A DNA stretch of 64,000 nucleotides from Hymenopus coronatus (taxonomy: Eukaryota > Arthropoda > Insecta > Mantodea > Hymenopodidae): positions 35,797,501 to 35,861,500 of the forward strand of contig CM060883.1 in NCBI GenBank assembly GCA_030762935.1, read 5' to 3'. Made by a program: the position numbers and the translations under genes. The notes under the pieces were generated by a model that ran no database searches, was not told the origin of the DNA, and saw nothing but the letters and a program-made list of their open reading frames with translations. Of this stretch, positions 44,588 to 55,159 are shown in pieces; within the stretch, counting starts at the first letter, position 1; each line of letters opens with the position of its first letter.

Positions 44588-45620
44588 ATCTGATGTGTTC
44601 CATTCACATGACTTTCTCTACAACTCTGCAGTAAATTATTGTTAAAAAGGTTATGTTTCTATTAACTTCCTGCTAATCGAAAACATTTAGCAGAAGTAGT
44701 CTTATTACTTGCTTCCTTGTAAGTAAAAGCGAAATAAGGAAGTACCATAGGTTAAAGTGATGGTCAAAAGCTGGTTGTTATGAGACTGATTCTCCTTTGT
44801 TTGTATGGACACGAGCTCACAAAGTCTTGTATGAGAAACGTATGTTTTTTATAGCTGTAACAAAAAAAAAGGAATATCTCAAAAGCAATCAGCTCCAAGA
44901 AGAAAATGTATATGAAAATAAATTGTGTGTTTTAAAGTGCTTTCTGGTTGTTATGTGACTGATTCTCCTTTGTTTGTATGGACACGAGCTCACAAAGTCT
45001 TGTATGAGAAACGTATGTTTTTTATAGCTGTAACAAAAAACAAGGAATATCTCAAAAGCAATCAACTCCAAGAAGAAAATGTATATAACATAAATTGTGT
45101 GTTTTAAAGTGCTCTACATTTGTTGTGTGGTAAGTTTTTGTCCATCTCTTACGGTTTAGCAGTTATGCAAAATTCCGTAAAATTTACCCAGAACAAAGTA
45201 GTCTTCAGAGGCTATTCCCAGAAATTTCAAAATATACATTTTATTTGGCAGGTAAATATCTTTAATATACGATATTTTAATCAAAATCGTTAGAGCCATT
45301 TTTTAGAAAATCAAAATGTTCGAAAAAAGGTCCATGTAAAGGGTAGTTTGGGGTGGGGGGCTTTTTCTCAAAATCTTCGTGTCGCATTCCTGGAAGATAA
45401 TAAACTTAAATACCAAGTTTGATATTTTACCGATTTTTCGTTTTTGATTTATCGTGTTCACAGACACACGGACACACACACGGACCTTTTTCTGAAAATA
45501 CTTTTTTTGGATACAGGGGGCCCTAAAACATATATTTCCGGTGAAATCTCGGTATCGAATTTTTTGGTGGAGTGCAATACCTTCTCTATACACTATGTAC
45601 ATAGTACGTATAGAGAAAGT
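44588..45620 (-). mobile_element. HL repeat, full length, with 173-bp internal tandem duplication
   Basis: Both termini are present. The block starting CTGGTTGTTATG at 44771 is repeated at 44944 (period 173), including the rare variant GGACACGAGCTCACAAAGTC in both. This explains its length above 1 kb. Confidence 0.93.
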
Positions 45621-45829
45621 AAAAAGGAAAGCCATTCACGCATGCAATAATTCGGGTGGCAAGATTTAGGCACGTGCATTTGACGAGTAGTGATAATATA
45701 TATATATATTCGTAATTTCATTTAAACGAAAATAGTTTTTCAAAACGTCTTATTAGACAATATTAATTCCTTAGATTTTCAGAAGAAGTGGAAGATAACT
45801 CCATCGTGTGGAGAATTTTAACAAGCAGC

Positions 45830-46164
45830 AACCTAGCCGCTATGAAACAACTGAACTTCGGTTCACTTGCAGAAGTAAAGCAAAAGAGAGATGAAACGAA
45901 AGATGACTTCCCGTTTGAGAAAGTTTAAGTAGTTTAAAAATTAATCCAATAACTAGGAATATCTCGGAAAGAGTTAACTGCACATTTTTTGTGTTGTAAG
46001 TTTTTATCTATCCCTTACGGTTTACCAGTTATGCAAAATTTATCCAGAAAAAAGACATCTTTAGGGACTATTCGAATAAAGTTTAAGATACACATTTTAT
46101 TTTTCATGTAAATGCCTTTTACATACGGTATTTTAATCAAAATCGTTAGAGCCATTTTTGAACA
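45830..46164 (-). mobile_element. HL repeat, middle fragment, subfamily D
   Basis: CGCTATGAAACAACTGAACT, GTAAGTTTTTATCTATCCC, GGTTTACCAGTTATGCAAAA, ATACGGTATTTTAATC. Both ends are lost. Confidence 0.78.
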
Positions 46165-46395
46165 AATCTGATGTGATCCATTCACATTGACTTCTTGCTA
46201 ATCGAGATAAACATTAGCAGAAATTGTCTTATTTCTTGCTTCCTTGCAATTAGAAGGTAAATAAGGTCATACACTAGGCTAAAACGATAGTCAAATCTTT
46301 TTAAAAGCTGTTTGCTATGTGATTGAACTCCGTTTCTTTGCATGACCAGGAGTTGACAAGTTCCTATATTAGAAAAGTTTAAATTTAGTTATCTT
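46165..46395 (-). mobile_element. HL repeat, 3' fragment
   Basis: AATCTGATGTGATCCATTCAC at the tip, ATCGAGATAAACATTAGCAG, then CAGGAGTTGACAAGTTCC. It breaks at AAAGTTTAAATTTAG, where a plus copy begins. Confidence 0.82.
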
Positions 46396-46857
46396 TATTT
46401 TGGATGAATTTTGCTGAATTTTACATTTCTGGTAACCCGTAAGATATAGACAAAACCTTAATAAAGACTTAATATCTCTTTTTGCCATATAAGTTTTTCT
46501 TGTAGAATGGACCTCTTTCGAGATATTCCTTGTTAATTGGTTTCAATTTTTAAACTACGAAACTTTTTTCAAACGGGAAGAAACCCTTAGTTTGGTCTCT
46601 CTTATTTTACTGCTGGCCAAGTAAAGCGAACCGAACTTCAACTGTTTCACAAAGCGACCAGCTTTTAAAATATTTGACTTTCGCTTTAGCATAGTATATT
46701 CCCTTATTGCCCTTATACTTACGAAGAAGCTAGTATAGGACCAATTCTGCTAATGCCTATGTCAATTAGCAGGATGTAGTTAAAAGAATAATCTTTTGAA
46801 AGAATGGTTCATATGTAGAACAGTTAGAGAAAGTAATGTGAATGGAACACGTAAGAT
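46396..46857 (+). mobile_element. HL repeat, 3' half, subfamily D
   Basis: Begins in the middle of the body (CTTTATTTTGGATGAATTTTG) and runs to AGAGAAAGTAATGTGAATGG / AACACGTAAGAT. Inverted to the preceding fragment, so the two 3' ends face outward. Confidence 0.85.
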
Positions 46858-46934
46858 ATGTTTCATTTACATGTCATATCGATGACTTTGCGTTTTTAAC
46901 AATTACTCGTTTCAGTTATATTCATTTATTTACG

Positions 46935-47110
46935 TGAGTTTAGGTTATTAACTTTAAGTTTACCTTCACACATTCACACTTCGATTCATACTTCCTGACT
47001 CTCGGGATGATAGGGAATATGCTGGGCAAGAGAAAAATGTCCACACCTCACAGGGAATCGAACCCGAGACTCTTCGCACAGGAGCTGAGTCAAAGGGCCA
47101 GTCGTTGGAA
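46935..47110 (-). mobile_element. SINE C, partial
   Basis: Minus strand has B box GGGTTCGATTCCC, GTGTGGACATTTTTCTC and CCCTATCATCCCGAGAGTC. The head is shortened. Confidence 0.75.
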
Positions 47111-47349
47111 ATTTATTGCCAGAAATTGAAAAGCAGTCTTGTTCGTATTTTCTCCTTTCAGCGACAAGAAAAACTTAACAACTTTCTTCTGCCATCTAGA
47201 TCTAAATAAGTAAAGGCTTAGAGTTTTGTTTACTGGGGATTCCCAAGAAAGTTTCCATTATCTTGGTCTGTAACTACAAACACCACCCGTGGGACAGAGG
47301 GCGTTATTTCGCTAGAATATCTTGAAACAACTTTTTTCTGGTTCTCTTT

Positions 47350-47596
47350 TTTTTTTTTTTATTTATACAGCCCCCTTTAACATCTAAGGGGACTTTGCAT
47401 TTTGAAACAACTCGTTGTCTGTAGGTTTAAATCATTTTATTTTTCTGAAATACACACACATTCACATTCTTCCAGACTCTGTGGGGGATAGGGAATAAAT
47501 CTGGCCAAAGAAAAATTTCTCGCCCCAGCCGGGAATCGAACCCGGGACCTCCGGGTGAGAAGTCAGCTCGCTGACCACTCGACCACGGAGGCAGTA
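47350..47596 (-). mobile_element. SINE C, complete reference copy
   Basis: Head GCCTCCGTGGTCGAGTGGTC (A box) with B box GGGTTCGATTCCC. Body has GGCGAGAAATTTTTC and TCCCCCACAGAGTCTGG. The poly-A end is at 47343-47360. A 10-bp imperfect target duplication (GGTTCTCTTT / GGTTATCTTT) lies at 47340-47349 and 47597-47606. Not a working tRNA: the acceptor strands do not match. Confidence 0.88.
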
Positions 47597-47639
47597 GGTT
47601 ATCTTTGCTATTTCATTCTAGCTTAAAGTTGTCTGAATT

Positions 47640-48020
47640 GCATGAAGCTCAGTAAGTGTGAATGAATTTTGCCTAACTGATACATTGTATAACATAGGTA
47701 AAGTCTTACTACGCAATAAATGTAGATCTCGTTAAAGCACACAATTTATGTAAAATACATTTTTGTAATTAACTCATTCTGAAATATACCTTGCTATTGG
47801 TTTGAATTTTCAAATCCTAAAGTTTCGTCAACTGGGAAGGCCTCTCGCTTTGTCATGCAACGAAAAGGAATTTAAAAGTAAAAACATTTGAGTATTGCTT
47901 AAATCTACTGAATTCTCCTACTCCCTTAGTAACCAACAGTAAATATGGAATAAAACCATGTTGACGAATTAACATGACTATGTAATGCCCTTGTCAGTTA
48001 CTTTGTAGTTTGTTACTAAT
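47640..48020 (+). mobile_element. HL repeat, decayed 3' half
   Basis: ATGAATTTTGCCTAACTG, GTTAAAGCACACAATTTATG, TACCTTGCTATTGGTTTGAA occur in order. The terminal hairpin cannot be recognised. Confidence 0.62.
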
Positions 48021-48092
48021 ACTCTTATACATGTCATTATTTTTCCTACTATTGTCATTCAATGCTGATATTATGAGTGTTTATATGATATA

Positions 48093-48745
48093 CATGTTGT
48101 TTCAAAACGACACCAAACGAAGATAGCAGTCGATTAGCTTACATTTTGTTTGTCCGAAACTTGATGTCGTAACTTTCAATTTCTTCTATTTAAAGTTTTA
48201 TCTATGTTTAAAAATCGCACACATTTGAGATTAGGCAAAGAAGGAACAACGTGTTCAATATGCCATAACAAAACCCACATGCTACGTTTTCCACTATTAA
48301 GGTGACCAGTACCGCGCCGGCGTGTCTATCTAACCACCCCTACACCACGCGATTGATACTTTTTTTTTTTTTGCATTCCGTTTTACCTCTTTTTTCTAGT
48401 TTCTAAATGTCCTTAGTTGACCTATTCGTTTTTCCTTTTTACATATACATACACATACACATTTACAAACACAGAAACACCCATGCCCAAGGCGGGACTC
48501 GAACCCACGATCCCGTGCGCCGCGAAGCACCAAAGCGAGACCGGCGATACCTTCGCTACCAACCGGCATCTCTGTTGAAGTGGGCCAGGTAGTGCCATTT
48601 GATTACGTACGACTGCCTAATCCGTGGTGATTTTATGGCAGTTTTTGTTGTGCCGAATTAAGAACTGAAAATTATATTCACGTATCACGTACGGTATGAC
48701 CAACAAGGCCCTCATCTTGGTTTGGTGTCGTTTTGAAACAGCCTG
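48093..48745. mobile_element. MITE with 25-30 bp terminal inverted repeats
   Basis: The left end has TGTTTCAAAACGACACCAAA and the right end its inverted match. TA lies on both outer sides (48091-48092 and 48746-48747), the usual Tc1/mariner target. About 650 bp. No transposase frame. A SINE H lies inside. Confidence 0.75.
48480..48575 (-). mobile_element. tRNA-derived SINE, family H
   Basis: Minus-strand GCCGGTTGGTAGCGAAGG and B box GGGTTCGAGTCCCGCC followed by TTGGGCATGGGTGTT. Shares CGGGATCGTGGGTTCGAGTC-type sequence with the plus-strand copy at 49438-49610. Confidence 0.7.
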
Positions 48746-48747
48746 TA

Positions 48748-49435
48748 CATAGTATGTGTAGAGAAAGTAAAAACGCCACAGTTGCAACCTATAAAGAGTA
48801 ATAGATTGAAACAGATATTCTGATACTGATTAAGTGGTGCACGAGCAAAGTAGTTTCTAGTACAGAAGTCCAGTAAAACTGTTTTTCTTCCCCTTTTGTC
48901 TCTCATCTACAAGAGGCTGACAGCCACGTTGGCGAATGAGGAAGGAAGCTAGGGAGTTTGATGTGTCACTGTTAACTTAGTCTAGCGCGACGAAAATACG
49001 CTTTCCCTTGTTCTAGGAAGCGTAGAGTAATTCTGTGAGCTCGACATTTAGTTCCCGTCTGCTAAGTAATTCTGTAGACTTCATTTTGTCACTTTAATAG
49101 TGCAATAAACTATTGCAGCTAAATGAATTCGTCGAGGACTTTTCCAGCTTATGTAATCGATTAGTGATGACCCAGTTTTTTTTAACAGATAGAAATAAAT
49201 GCTTTGGTAATTTAACAAAACGGTAGTTAGCAAATTATTTTGACTGTAAAAATATCATAAACAAAGAAGATACGGGTGTGTGTTTGTGTGTGTGCGCGCG
49301 TGTGTAAATGTGTGTGTGAGTGTGTAAACTACCCAAGAGGTTTTCATAATTCTTTCACCAATGCTCTTCCCAACGGATATATGCTGTAAAACATCTTCGA
49401 ATTTCAAATCCTAAATACTTTTTTTTTGTAGTATT
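48748..49435. other. HL 5' tip, then unassigned
   Basis: 48748-48772 (ATGTGTAGAGAAAGTAAAA) is a bare HL 5' tip that the MITE may have split off. The rest is unassigned, with a GT/GC microsatellite at 49275-49325. Confidence 0.5.
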
Positions 49436-49437
49436 TA

Positions 49438-49610
49438 ATGCAGCAGGTCCCCGTGGCCACGCCCACTAAAGTGCCTAGCTTTAGAGCTTTGTGGCGCATG
49501 GGATCGTGGGTTCAAGCCCTGCCTTGGGCATGGGTATTTGTGTATACTGGAAAAAAGAGGAAAAAGCAATACAACGCCGGAATTCCGACAAACCTCCGGA
49601 ATTGTATTAA
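49438..49610 (+). mobile_element. SINE H, second copy
   Basis: GCATGGGATCGTGGGTTCAAG (B box) and GCCTTGGGCATGGGTATTTG match the 48480-48575 copy. The tail is purine-rich. The plus ORF here is a shadow. Confidence 0.72.
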
Positions 49611-49615
49611 AAAAA

Positions 49616-50159
49616 ATCTGATATGTTCCATTCACATGACTTTCTGTATATCACTGCAACAAATTATTCTATTTACTTCATCTAATGGAGTAAAAATTAA
49701 CAGAAATAGTCTTATTAGTTGCTTCCTTGTTAGTAGAAGCAAAATAAGGGGGCACCATAGGTTAAAGTGAAGCCAAGAGCTGGTTGCTGTGTGACTGAAG
49801 TTCCGTTGTTTGTATGGACACGAGTTCACAAAGTCCTGTGTGAGAAAAGTATGTTTTTTATAGCTGAAACCAAAAGCAAGGAATATCTCAAAAACAATCA
49901 ATTCCACGAAAAAAATGTATATAACATAAACTTAAATACCAAGTTTGGTATGTTACCGACTTTTCGTTTTTGAGTTATCGTGTTCACAGACACACGGACA
50001 CGCTGACACACGCACACACACGGACCTTTTTCTGGAAATACTTTTTTGGATACGGGGGACCCTAAAACATTTATTTCCGGTGAAATCTCGGTATCGAATT
50101 TTTGGGTGGAGTGCAATACCTTCTCTATACACTATGTACATAGCACGTGTAGAGAAAGT
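49616..50159 (-). mobile_element. HL repeat, both ends, large internal deletion
   Basis: ATCTGATATGTTCCATTCAC at the 3' end, ACGTGTAGAGAAAGT at the 5' end. At 49929 it jumps from ACATAA to ACTTAAATACCAAG, losing about 300 bp of the body. Confidence 0.93.
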
Positions 50160-50163
50160 AAAA

Positions 50164-50460
50164 GGGCGACCTCTTTTACTACTTTGGCACCGCAGGCGAT
50201 GGCACTGATCATACATGGAATGAAGATGGAGCACCGGTGGAATGTGATGGCGGGGAAGACCTGGAGAAAATCCGCCCCTGCGCCGCTTTGTCCACCACAA
50301 GTCCCACATACGGTCGTTTGGGATCGAACCCAGGCCGCTTAAGTGAGAGGCGAGCGGTCATGTCGCGGTCCGTTCCTAAATACTAAAACGATAAAAACAC
50401 CTACGTACTAGAATACATATATGTTGTAGACGAAGAAGTCTTTGACTTTTTTTTTTTTTT
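50164..50460 (-). repeat. Tandem duplication unit 1: SINE B plus flank
   Basis: A SINE B copy (50164-50368; AGTGCCATCGCCTGCGGTGC in reverse, B box GGGTTCGATCCC) followed by TCCGTTCCTAAATACTAAAA and TACTAGAATACATATA. The same order of SINE and flank recurs 320 bp later. The A-box half of the head is deleted. Confidence 0.85.
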
Positions 50461-50461
50461 T

Positions 50462-50775
50462 TTGATTGTGTTTAACGCCCGCTTTTACTGCATCTGGCAC
50501 CGCAATCGATGACACTGGTGATACATGGAATGAAGATGGAACACCGATAGAATGTGATGGTGGGGGAAACCGGATAACCCGGAGAAAACCCGCCTCTGCG
50601 CCGCTTTCCCCACCACAAATCCCACATACGTTCGCATGGGATCGCCTAGATGAGAGGTGAGTGGTCTATCCACTCGGCAATGGCGCAGTCCGTTCCTAAA
50701 TACTAAAACATTAAAAGCTATTAAAACATCTCTGTACTAGAATACATATACGAGTCATCGACTTTTCGCTGAGAA
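50462..50775 (-). repeat. Tandem duplication unit 2: SINE B plus flank
   Basis: SINE B (50462-50688) with an intact A-box side (GCCGAGTGGATAG) but a deletion at the B box, then the same flank TCCGTTCCTAAATACTAAAA. The two SINEs have different damage. Confidence 0.85.
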
Positions 50776-50887
50776 TATTATGCAGTTGAAAATAGTTAAT
50801 TTCTTTCGTACGGAATGGCGGAATAAAAATAGTAATTTTGTCAGTCCAGCAAGAAATATATTAGAATGGCCTTTTTGTAACAATCCG

Positions 50888-51010
50888 CCCTCCATGGTGC
50901 AGTGATCACATGCTAGTAAACTCAAACCTGGCGGTGATGGATTTTTTTTCGTACGGAAAAATACATAGTATGACTTCCTTAGAAAGGGAAGTAAAGCCGG
51001 TGATGGCGTT
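50888..51010 (+). mobile_element. SINE A, 5' part, worn
   Basis: CCCTCCATGGTGCAGTGATC, AACTCAAACCTGG and GATGGATTTTTTTTCG, then GGGAAGTAAAGCCG follow the first half of SINE A with a deletion between the boxes. Confidence 0.68.
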
Positions 51011-51249
51011 TAAAGTTTATTTGCATGTAAAAAACGCCATACCTTGAAGAAAGGTTTTTTTTGGGGCAAAATTTTGCCATTTCGTATCCGCAAGTGGTGA
51101 TTTCGTGCTACAGTGTCCATCTGTTGGCGTCGAGCCGACCTCTCGTCACCATGGCACATAGCGGCGAACTCACGAACTAGGAATTCAAATCCGATCAAGG
51201 AAATATCGTAACAATGTTCTATGTTCAGGTTAGAAACTACAAGAATTTA

Positions 51250-51612
51250 CACACTTTTTTGTAACAAAGTTTTTTTGAATTTTAAAATTTTCGAAAACAT
51301 TTTCATATACACCTAGTAGGACCGGGTTCGATCCCAAGCGACCGTATGTGAGATTTGTGGCAGGGGCAGGTTTTCTCCGGGTTCTCCGGTTTCCCCCGCC
51401 ATCACATTCCTCGGTTGTTCCATCTTCATTCCATGTATCAAAGTGTCATAGCCTGCGATGCCACAAGTAGCGAAAGCCGGCGTTAAAAACTATCAAAAAT
51501 AATTTCCAAATAAAACTTACCTTATAGTGGAAGAATTTTCTTGAAAGTCTTTAGAATATAGTGAATTTAGATATCAGTTTGGTGTTTAACCGACTTTTCC
51601 GGCGCGCACAGA
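51250..51612 (-). mobile_element. HL repeat, 5'-middle fragment, split by SINE B
   Basis: AAATTTTCGAAAACATTTTC (51285-51305) and then, beyond the SINE, GAATTTTCTTGAAAGTCTTT and TTTAACCGACTTTTCCG. Both outer ends are lost. Confidence 0.75.
51308..51500 (+). mobile_element. SINE B, head truncated
   Basis: GGGTTCGATCCCAAGCGACC (B box), TCCGGTTTCCCCCGCCATC, ATTCCATGTATCAAAGTG and GCCGGCGTTAAAAACTATC plus A-rich tail. The A box is missing. Confidence 0.85.
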
Positions 51613-51619
51613 ATTTTTT

Positions 51620-52473
51620 ACTTTCTTTGTCCTGTATGTACAATGTACCTAGGATTAGAGAAGCATTGTATTCCACCCAAAAATTCGATGTCGAGATTTA
51701 ACCGGAAATACATATTTTAGGACCCCCTGATTAAAAAGAAAAAAAAAATTAAGATACAGGTCCATGTGTGTGTGTGCGTGTGTGGATAGCATATCTCAAA
51801 AACGAAAATACGGTTAAATACCAAACTTGGCATTTAAGTTTGATATCTTCCAAGGATGCGACGCGAAGATTTTCAATAAAATCCTCTCACCCCCAACTAT
51901 CCTTTACATGGAAAAATTTTCGAAAATTTTGTTTTTCTTAAAAATTGCTCTAATGATTTTGGTTAAAATACCACATATAAACACCATTTCTATCACAAAT
52001 AAAATACCTATCATGAATTTTCTGGGAATAACTTCTAAAGACCTGTTTATTCTGAATGAATTTTGCTTAATTTGGCAGAACAAGTAAACCGTCAGAGATA
52101 GACAAACACTTACGGTACAAACAATCTAGATCTTGTTAATATACACAAGTTATATCATAAACTTTTTTTTCGTGGAGCTTACCGTTTTTGCGGTATTCCT
52201 TGTTATTAGTTTCAATTGTGAAGTACTTATACTTTTCTCAGACAGAAGTGTGCGTTTTTCTTTTGTTCTACTCCTGGCCAATCAAGGAAGCGATTTGCAA
52301 TGACAATCACATAACGACAGCTTTTAAAACATTTGACTATCACTTCATCTGTGCATTCTTCCATTTTACTTAAAGTGAACTAAGTAACAAAATTCGCTAA
52401 TGTATATCTCGATTACCATTGAAAGAAGTTTGTAGAGTAGCTAGAGAAAATCATGTGAGTGTAACACATCAGA
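51620..52473 (+). mobile_element. HL repeat, full length, subfamily B
   Basis: ACTTTCTTTGTCCTGTATG, GTACAATGTACC, then TTTTGTTCTACTCCTGGCC and GAGTGTAACACATCAGAT at the end. Confidence 0.93.
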
Positions 52474-52474
52474 T

Positions 52475-52595
52475 TTTTCTTAAATGTTTTATTTTCGATT
52501 CAATGTGAACTCAAAATATGCATTACCGATGAAATCTCGATACTGAATTCTTGGATAGAATTGATGTACCTACCACGTGACAGAGTAGAAGTCAT
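52475..52595 (-). mobile_element. HL repeat, solo 5' end
   Basis: TTCAATGTGAACTCAAAATATG, CCGATGAAATCTCGATACTG, CACGTGACAGAGTAGAAG. Starts at the 3' tip of the preceding plus copy, as at 7286. Confidence 0.65.
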
Positions 52596-52779
52596 GTATG
52601 TAGAATTTACTTATGTATATATGCAAATATCACTGCAAGCACTTTAACCTATAATCCTACATTTCCATTGGCATCTAACTGCAGCTTAGTGATAATTCCA
52701 TGCTAAGTGCTGTTTTTTTTTTTTTACAAAATTCGATGGAAAACAAATTAACCTGAACATACATGTACTCTGTTGGAAA

Positions 52780-52900
52780 ATAATCCCGGATAAAAAGCTC
52801 GGTTTGACCCAGGCAGGAATTGAACATGTGGATCTAATGCCCCTAATCGCCGGCGTCACGCAGATTGCTCCCAAAGCACCAGAAAAAGCACACGCTTCGA
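52780..52900 (-). mobile_element. Possible tRNA-like SINE remnant
   Basis: Minus strand shows GTGCTTTGGGAGCAATCTG and ATGTTCAATTCCTGCC (B-box-like). GC-rich against its surroundings. Single copy. Confidence 0.4.
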
Positions 52901-53171
52901 CGCTTTGGAACAAACTAGGCGACTCATGTGCCCTTTACGTGCATCTCAATTGGTTACAATTATTAGAAACGCTTTCTCGTAATTTTGTTTCTCAAGCACC
53001 ATTTCCACACTCTGTAACGGTAGCCACCAGATGTTCTATAAAATTATTTGTTTTTTGAATGTTTCTATCGTACTCCAGCCTTGATTTTTCACAGTGTTTA
53101 ATAAAAAATCTAATGTGTTCCATTCACATGACCTTCTCTACATCTCTGTAACAAATTATTGTTAAACAGCT

Positions 53172-54022
53172 TTTTTACTTTCTCTACACATACTATGTAC
53201 ATAGTGTATAGAAAAGGTATTGTATTTCACCCAAAAATTCGATACCGAATTTTCACCGGAAATATATATTTAGTGTCCTCCTGAATCCAAAAAGAGACAT
53301 TTCTGGAAAAAGGCCCGTGTGTGTGTGGACAGCATAGCTGAATAACAAAGAGACCGTTAAATACCAAACTTGGTATTTAAGAGTCATATCTTCTAAGGTT
53401 GTGACAGGAAGATTCTCAAAAAAAAAATCCCCCCATCCCAAACTACCCTTCACATGGAAAAAAGTTCGAAAATTTTGATTTTCTCAAAAATGACTGCAAC
53501 GATATTGATGGAAATCTATCATATTTAAGATATTTACATGCCAAACTAAACATATATCTTGAATTTTCTGGGAAAGCCTCTAAAGACCTCTTTATTCTGG
53601 ATGATTTTTATTGTAATTTTGTATAATTGGTACACCTTAAGAATAGACTAAAAATTACTACAAAAAATGTGGATCACGATAAAACACACAATTTATGTCA
53701 TATACTTTTTTTGTTGAATTGATCGTTTTTTAGATATTCCTTGTTATTGGTTTCAGCTTTTAAAAACTTGTACCTTTCTCACATAGGAATTTGTCAACTC
53801 CTGTCCATGCAAACAAAGGAACTTCAGTCACAGAGCAACCAGCTTTTGCTATCACTTTAACCTATGGTAGTCCCTTATTTCGCTTCTACTTACAAGGAAG
53901 CAAGTAATAACACTACTTCTGCTAATTTTTCTCAATTAGCATGAAGTAAATAGAAGCATAAGCTTATTAACAATAATTTGTTACAGAGATGTAGAGAAAG
54001 TCATGTGAATGGAGCACATCGA
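53172..54022 (+). mobile_element. HL repeat, full length, nested insertion
   Basis: TTTTTTACTTTCTCTACACATAC to AGAGAAAGTCATGTGAATGG / AGCACATCGA. It lies in reverse within another HL copy. The host flanks show no target duplication, as expected of Helitron-type insertion. Confidence 0.93.
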
Positions 54023-54630
54023 ATGTTCTTCTATCTACTTTATGATAATCGAGATAAACATTAGCAGAAATGCTTTCTTGCAAGCAGAAAGGAAATATGA
54101 GAATACACTCGGCTAAAGTGATAGTCAATTTCTTACTTAAAAGCTAGTTGCTATGTGGCTGAAATCAATTTCTTTGTATTGCCAGGAGTTAACAAATTCC
54201 CGTGAGATAAAATTTTAAAATAAATTAAAACTAAAAACAATAACAAGGTATATCTCAAAATAACCAACCCCACGAAAAAAAAAAATATATGACATAAATT
54301 GTGTGTTTTAACGAGATCTACATTTTTTTGTGTAGTAAGTTCAGCAAAATTCATCCGGAATAAAGAGGTCTTCAGAGGCTGTTCCCGGAAAATTCAAGAT
54401 ATACGTTTTATTTGCCATATAAATATCTTATATACAAGAAATTTTAATAAAAATCGTTAGAGCCATTTTTTGAGAAAATCAAAATTTTCGACAATTTTTC
54501 CACGTAATGGCTAGTTTCGGGTGCGGGGATTTTCTTGAAAATCTTTGTGTCGCATCCTTGTTAGATAATGAACTTAAATAGCAACTTTAGTATTTAACGG
54601 ACATTTCGTTTTTGAGCTATCCTGCCCACA

Positions 54631-54664
<34 letters not shown>

Positions 54665-54673
54665 CGCGCGGGG

Positions 54674-54675
<2 letters not shown>

Positions 54676-54722
<47 letters not shown>
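54676..54722. repeat. (TA)n microsatellite
   Basis: About 47 bp of pure TA, next to an AC run (54635-54661) in the HL microsatellite position. The TA run has replaced the usual CTTTTTCTAAAAATG segment. Confidence 0.95.
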
Positions 54723-54727
<5 letters not shown>

Positions 54728-54838
54728 ATTCATGGGATCCCAATACATGTATTTCCGGTGAAATCTCGGTATCAAATTTTTGGGTGCAATACAATAACTT
54801 CTCTATACACTATGTACATAGTACGTATAGAGAAAGTA

Positions 54839-55159
54839 ATGAAAATTAGTAATTTAGTATAAAGAAAAATACCGGAATCTGTAATCTGCACCTTAAAATG
54901 TGAATTTTCTGTCCACAAATTTTGTTACTAGAATGCTTTCTGGATACACTGTAGTTATCAATGATATATAAAAATGTTTATTTGCAGTAAACAAATTAGG
55001 ATCATTTTGCTAATGGGTAAGTACATGGTCACTATGCAAGCAAAATCCTGTACAAAAACCACAGTATTGCACTGCTGTAAGTCCCTTACTGTTTGGGCGA
55101 TTCGTACCATTTCCATAGGAAAATGTCTTTCATTGTGTCTTACTTAGATAACAAAAAAA
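54839..55159. other. Unassigned
   Basis: AT-rich spacer, no landmark. Confidence 0.45.

Larger units (their letters stand above)
53108..54838 (-). mobile_element. HL repeat, full length, host of a nested HL copy
   Basis: The 3' tip (ATCTAATGTGTTCCATTCAC) runs to GTTAAACAGC at 53170. The sequence then resumes at ATGTTCTTCTATCTAC after the nested copy and reaches ACGTATAGAGAAAGT. The two parts join at consecutive family positions. Confidence 0.92.
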
